Shown in pieces: positions 59,931-64,000 of a stretch of 64,000 bases of DNA. The position numbers and the translations under genes are program-made. Within the stretch, counting starts at the first letter, position 1, and each line of letters starts with the position of its first letter. The DNA is from JACPRL01 sp035573715. Its GTDB lineage: Bacteria; Acidobacteriota; Terriglobia; Acidiferrales; 2-02-FULL-67-57. The DNA is taken from assembly GCA_035573715.1 (NCBI GenBank), contig DATLZZ010000002.1, positions 248,001-312,000 on the forward strand. The letters run 5' to 3'. The notes beneath the pieces were generated by a model, which did not search any database, had not been told where the DNA came from, and saw nothing but the letters and a program-made list of their open reading frames with translations.

Positions 59931-62309
59931 GTGGCTTCTATCTGGCTCACCAACGCGCGCCACGCTTGGCGCCGCCACAAGTACAGCCTGCTCGTGATGC
60001 TCTTGGTCACCGGGAGCGGCCTGGCAACCTACGTCTACACCTACGCACTGGAGGCGCGCTCGCCGGCCGCGCGGTTCATCGAAAGCCTGGAGCTGAAAAC
60101 CTACGACGCTCGCTTCCGCGCCCGCGGGCAGACCGCTCCCGCGCCCGAAATCATCATCGCTGGCATTGACCAGCCCACGCTGGCGCGCCTGGGCAGTTGG
60201 CCGATTCCCCGCTCTCACTACGCCCGCCTGCTTGCTAACCTGACGGCGGATGGTGCTCGCGTTGTTGGTTTCGATATCAACTTCCCCAAACCCGACGACC
60301 GCTCCGGCCGGGAACTGATTCGCCGCGCGCGCGAGGACTACATCAGCCGAACCCCTGCGGCCCGCCGCGACCCTAGCTATCTCAGTCGGCTCGACGCTCT
60401 CGAACGAGAAGCAGACAGCGACGCCACCTTGGCGGACGCAATGCGTCGCAGCGGCGGCGTCGTACTGGGCTATCTGTTCTTCACCAGCAAGGACGAAGTG
60501 CGCTTCGTCGAGCCTCGCGAACAAGAAGAAGCCGACAGCCAGTTACAGTTCTCATCTTTTACGACTCAGCCGGTCACCGATGCGCGCGGCTCGGCTCCGC
60601 CGCCGCTCCACGCGATCTTCAGCGGAGACGAAGGCTACCTGGCTGAGACCAATCTCGCCGCTTTCACCGAGGCCGCTGACTTCCGCGTCGGTTTTTTCAA
60701 CGCCATTGCTGATGCCGACGGCGTCGTGCGGCGCGCCTCCCTGGCGATGAAGTATGCGTCCGCCTGGCGGGGTGCCGCCGAGGCCAACTTCTATCCCTCC
60801 TTCGACGTCCAGGTCCTTCGCGCCTACTGGGGCGTTCCCGAACAGGACACGACCTTGCTCTACAATGCCGCCGGCATTGAGGCTGTCCAGCTGGGCCGGC
60901 GCCGCGTTCCCACGGACGCTCAGGGCCGCCTGCTGATTCACTATCAAGGCGGACCCTTCACCTATCCGCAGGTGGCTTTCATTGATGTCGCCGAGGGACG
61001 ATTCTCCCCCGGCACCTTCCGCGACAAGATTGTCCTGGTCGGGCCGACGGCGCTGGCCGTCGGCGACTTCCGTCCCACACCGTACGCCGAGAGCTTCCAC
61101 GCCGGCGTTGAAATCCACGCCAACATTCTCGACACCATTTTGTCCGAGCGCTTCATTCATCGCAGCACTCGCGAAGAGCTGCTCAATCTCGGCTTCGTCG
61201 TAGTTCTCGGGATTGGAGTCGGCCTGCTACTGATGCAGGTGCGCCCCGCCCTGATTGCGCCCATGGCGCTCCTCGCGCTGGTTGGGTTCTTGATCGTCGC
61301 CCACGGCGCGCTGGCTTGGCTTCACGCCTGGTTGAATGTGGTGATTCCTTCCGGCGTTCTGCTGGCCAACGCCGGCCTTATCGCCGCCGTGCGCGTGCTG
61401 GTCGAAGAGCGCGAAAAGCGCCAGATTCACTCGGCCTTCCAGCATTATGTTCCGCCCGGGCTGCTGCACGAGCTGATGAAAAATCCCGAAAGGCTCCGAC
61501 TCGGCGGCGAGGAGCGCGAGCTCTCGATCCTCTTCAGCGACATCCGCGGCTTCACTTCGCTCGCCGAAAAGCTCTCGCCGCTAGAGCTGACCAACTTTCT
61601 CAATGCCTACACGGACGAGATGACCGAGATTCTCTTCCGCCATCTCGGCACGCTGGATAAATACCAGGGCGACGCCGTAATGGCCTTCTGGGGCGCGCCC
61701 TACGAGCAGGCCGATCACGCCGCGCGGGCCTGCACGGCTGCGGTGGAAATGAGCCGCCGCGTGGATGAACTGCGGGCGCAGTGGCGCGTCGAAGGCCGCC
61801 CGGACATCGACGTCGGCATCGGCATCAGCACCGGCCGGGTAGTGGTGGGCAATATGGGCTCGCGCCGCCGCTTCAACTACACGGTGCTCGGCGACGCCGT
61901 CAACCTGGCCTCGCGGCTTGAGGGTGTGAACAAGGAATACTCGACGCGCATCCTGGTGAGCGAGTCGACCTACAAGCAGGCCGGCAATTCAGCCGCGCTG
62001 CGCCCGCTGCTCTTTCGTCAGCTTGATTGGATTCGCGTAAAGGGCAAGCACCAGCCCGTCGCCATCTACGAGATTCTCGGTTTCGCGGACGATGCCGCCG
62101 GGTTCGAGAAGCTGGTGGAGTTGTACCGCACCGGCCTGCAAGCCTACCGCGCCCAACAGTGGGACGCCGCGCTGCAGAGTTTTGAGGACATCCTGCGACA
62201 GTTTGACGATGACGGCCCCACGCGCCTGATGGCCGCCCGCTGCCGCCACTTCCGCGCCTCTCCTCCGCCCGCCGATTGGGACGGCGTCTACGAAATGAAA
62301 ACCAAATAA
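59931..62309 (+). CDS. CHASE2-domain class III adenylate cyclase
   Basis: 792 residues, GTG start. It has a membrane helix at about 19-36 and a large extracytoplasmic CHASE2 domain to about 400 (IIIAGIDQPTLARLGSWPIP, GFDINFPKPDD, LVGPTALAVGDFRPTPYAE). Three more helices follow at about 415-485. The cyclase domain lies at about 525-710, with metal Asp residues in LFSDIRGFTSLA and KYQGDAVMAFWG and the transition-state region FNYTVLGDAVNLASRLEG. LDKYQGD with Lys favours ATP as substrate. A C-terminal TPR-like tail (LYRTGLQAYRAQQWDAALQS) follows. It would make cAMP in response to an envelope signal. Confidence 0.92.
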   Translation: MASIWLTNARHAWRRHKYSLLVMLLVTGSGLATYVYTYALEARSPAARFIESLELKTYDARFRARGQTAPAPEIIIAGIDQPTLARLGSWPIPRSHYARLLANLTADGARVVGFDINFPKPDDRSGRELIRRAREDYISRTPAARRDPSYLSRLDALEREADSDATLADAMRRSGGVVLGYLFFTSKDEVRFVEPREQEEADSQLQFSSFTTQPVTDARGSAPPPLHAIFSGDEGYLAETNLAAFTEAADFRVGFFNAIADADGVVRRASLAMKYASAWRGAAEANFYPSFDVQVLRAYWGVPEQDTTLLYNAAGIEAVQLGRRRVPTDAQGRLLIHYQGGPFTYPQVAFIDVAEGRFSPGTFRDKIVLVGPTALAVGDFRPTPYAESFHAGVEIHANILDTILSERFIHRSTREELLNLGFVVVLGIGVGLLLMQVRPALIAPMALLALVGFLIVAHGALAWLHAWLNVVIPSGVLLANAGLIAAVRVLVEEREKRQIHSAFQHYVPPGLLHELMKNPERLRLGGEERELSILFSDIRGFTSLAEKLSPLELTNFLNAYTDEMTEILFRHLGTLDKYQGDAVMAFWGAPYEQADHAARACTAAVEMSRRVDELRAQWRVEGRPDIDVGIGISTGRVVVGNMGSRRRFNYTVLGDAVNLASRLEGVNKEYSTRILVSESTYKQAGNSAALRPLLFRQLDWIRVKGKHQPVAIYEILGFADDAAGFEKLVELYRTGLQAYRAQQWDAALQSFEDILRQFDDDGPTRLMAARCRHFRASPPPADWDGVYEMKTK

Positions 62310-62322
62310 TGGGCGTGAAGTC

Positions 62323-64000
62323 TCACCACTGCACGCCGGGGTAGAGGCTGGGAAGGCGGATGCTCCGGTACACAAACTGACCCGACAGCTCAAGCTGCCA
62401 AACGGTCTGAGGAGTTGCTTCCTGCGTTACTTCCCGCACGATGGCTGTGGCCGCGCCGCCCAACGTGCCGGCGTCCCAAACAACGTTGCCATTCGGGAGT
62501 ACCTGGGTGCTGCCGATGAAAGGGGCGAAGAGGCCCGGTTTGTCTTCCCACAGGATGCGCGCGGTCTTCATCGCCTCGTCAATCTCATAGATGATGGCAC
62601 GGCTATAACAGGGTGAAGATCCCGACAGGCCGCAGATGGTCCCATTCTCGTCCAGGACGCGACGATTGCCGTTGTCGAACAGCGCCAGCCGATATACACC
62701 GACCTGATTGTCCAGGATGGTCGGAAAGTGCTGGGCGTACTGCCAGTCCGCTGGCCCGCCGTTCAGAAGCGTGAAGTCGCCCTCCGGTCCCAGCCTCCAG
62801 AGCACATTGCCGGTGCCGAAGCCGTCCTGGTAGTCAATCTTGATGACCCAGTGCTGGTGGCGCAGCGAAAGCAGCAGGTTGCGGTCGGCGGGCGAATAGA
62901 CCACGGCATTCCCATGTGTCCAGTCCAGGATGTTGTTCTGGTCGGGCCCCGAGAAGGGGTGCCGGTTGACGTCCAGATGGTCGAAGCTCGACCATGTCCA
63001 GACCGGCTGCCAGTTCTCATCCAGCTCCACCAGAGTGTCGCCCACCACGTTGATCGTCTGCCCTTCAAAGCCGATCAGGTTGTCAAATTGCCGGGTGACG
63101 TCGGCCAACACCATCAGGTGACCGTTGGGGAGCATGATGACATCGTGGTGCAGCACTCCGACCACCGGTGGCAACCCCCGAGTCTGGAGCGCCTTTTGCA
63201 GCTCGGGGACGCTTATCTCTCTCACCGTGTTGCCCGCCAGGTCAATCTCCCGAAGAAAAGTGCCGTCAAAAGGAATAAAGATAAAATTCCCGTTCGGCAG
63301 AAGCCGCATCGGTGTGGGACCGTTGGCGACCGGGTAAGACCAGAGGATGTTCCCGTCCAGGTTGGTTACCAGGGCTTTGCCCCGCGGTCCGCCGGCAATC
63401 ACATCCAGTAACTGGACACCCGGAGAAGAGACCAGCCCAGATGATCGCGTGACGGTTATCGGGGGAACCTCTTCCGGTGGCAGGCCACCGGTGTCAAAGG
63501 TATGATCTGCATCGACATAGGTCACACCGTCGGGGAATTGCACGAGGGCGCGTAGGTGATAGGTGGTAAAGGCGCGCATGCCGGCCACCAGAATGCTGAC
63601 CTCCCCGCCGCCGGTTGGCGTAGGGAGAGACCAGGTGCGGAGCCCGTAGTTAGTCGTTGGGCCAAACTCAATCGTGACCCAAGCCTCTCGCGGCGAACGG
63701 ATTGTGTACTGCGCCACTTGCGGATGGTTGGTCGGAGTCACTTGTCCGGCCGAGAGAACTGTAAAAATCTTGGGAGAACTGATTCCGCCGCCGGGACTCG
63801 GGTTTGACACCGCGAGGGAAAGCGTCGTGGGTGCGCCCAGTAGGCTGGGCGGAATCGTCGCCCGGAGTTGCGTCGAACTTTCAAAGGTGGTTGCCAGGGC
63901 CATATCATTCGCCACGACCGTCGATTGCGCCAAAAAGCCCGATCCGGTCAATCCAACCGTCACCGGCGACGCGCTGACGGCAGTTGTCGCCGGCGAGATT
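62323..64000 (-). CDS. arylsulfotransferase (AssT)-like exported protein, N terminus beyond the window
   Basis: Partial: the frame is open to the right edge. The visible part starts in an IPT/TIG-like Ig fold (VTVGLTGSGFLAQSTVVAND). Next come a fibronectin-like segment (AWVTIEFGPTTNYGLRTW) and a six-bladed propeller typical of bacterial arylsulfotransferase: GKALVTNLDGNILWSYP, VVGVLHHDVIMLPNGHLMVL, NILDWTHGNAVVYSP, HWVIKIDYQDG. The His residues in HHD and WTHGN correspond to the family's catalytic/phenol-site histidines. The family moves sulfate between phenols in the periplasm. It is convergent with the cyclase, 13 nt apart. Confidence 0.85.
   Translation of the reverse strand, partial: ISPATTAVSASPVTVGLTGSGFLAQSTVVANDMALATTFESSTQLRATIPPSLLGAPTTLSLAVSNPSPGGGISSPKIFTVLSAGQVTPTNHPQVAQYTIRSPREAWVTIEFGPTTNYGLRTWSLPTPTGGGEVSILVAGMRAFTTYHLRALVQFPDGVTYVDADHTFDTGGLPPEEVPPITVTRSSGLVSSPGVQLLDVIAGGPRGKALVTNLDGNILWSYPVANGPTPMRLLPNGNFIFIPFDGTFLREIDLAGNTVREISVPELQKALQTRGLPPVVGVLHHDVIMLPNGHLMVLADVTRQFDNLIGFEGQTINVVGDTLVELDENWQPVWTWSSFDHLDVNRHPFSGPDQNNILDWTHGNAVVYSPADRNLLLSLRHQHWVIKIDYQDGFGTGNVLWRLGPEGDFTLLNGGPADWQYAQHFPTILDNQVGVYRLALFDNGNRRVLDENGTICGLSGSSPCYSRAIIYEIDEAMKTARILWEDKPGLFAPFIGSTQVLPNGNVVWDAGTLGGAATAIVREVTQEATPQTVWQLELSGQFVYRSIRLPSLYPGVQW

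Noticed and set aside
1..64000. CRISPR arrays, tRNA or rRNA genes, integrase or transposase genes
   Set aside because: None recognised on either strand. The repeats seen are intragenic protein repeats or short intergenic palindromes.

Overview
The window is about 65% GC and is best read as a chromosomal piece of an Acidobacteriota genome. The evidence is four consecutive exported proteins that end in the C-terminal domain known from Solibacter (TIGR03437 type), and a damaged gene for the acidobacterial protein family whose tail contains SFRIDHPLDAANKYLSHSF. The class within the phylum cannot be fixed from this sequence. I saw no tRNA, rRNA, CRISPR array or intact transposase. Both edges cut genes: an M28 peptidase on the left and an arylsulfotransferase-like gene on the right.

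Layout. 1-8.6 kb: amino-acid metabolism, almost all on the minus strand after the M28 peptidase. It holds an isopropylmalate/isocitrate dehydrogenase relative and a minus-strand run mazG, PLP dehydratase, GNAT, enolase-superfamily MenC/N-acylamino acid racemase and DMT exporter. Between these lie a 30-bp perfect inverted repeat and a frameshifted fibre-like gene. 8.7-11 kb: DUF1844, PhnP-like hydrolase and ribF on the plus strand. 11-18 kb: a kinase-less four-PAS sensor, then a Fur-controlled cassette (Fur regulator, outer-membrane protein, mono-haem cytochrome c, TonB-dependent receptor). The cassette carries repeated TGCAA-N5-TTGCA operators sitting on two well-formed promoters. A truncated sulP remnant follows. 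18.8-33.5 kb: a long minus-strand gene train. sir2, larC, metG, tatD, polyprenyl synthase and CYTH end at an intrinsic terminator. Next comes a pair made of a soluble MgtE-type Mg sensor and an Nramp-related transporter. The train ends with the isoprenoid/envelope operon uppS, an RHH regulator, cdsA, dxr, rseP and ispG.

33.5-38.9 kb: argS, tldD, tldE/pmbA and a PilZ gene on the plus strand behind a near-consensus promoter. 38.9-44 kb: trkA-like, pepA, a secreted metallo-beta-lactamase-fold protein, an NTF2-like protein and smpB on the minus strand. A perfect-consensus sigma70 promoter lies 280 nt ahead of trkA.

44.4-62.3 kb: an extracellular block on the plus strand. It starts with a secretin carrying a C-terminal cohesin domain. 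Four exoproteins follow (a propeller-like protein, two subtilisins and an SBBP/IPT repeat protein), all ending in the same roughly 240-residue domain. Two type II pseudopilins and a CHASE2 adenylate cyclase close the block. I consider this secretin-cohesin plus shared-domain cargo arrangement, the NRMT/MgtE-sensor pair and the Fur/TonB/cytochrome cassette the three most promising less-described systems here. All function assignments come from motif recognition by eye, not from database searches.
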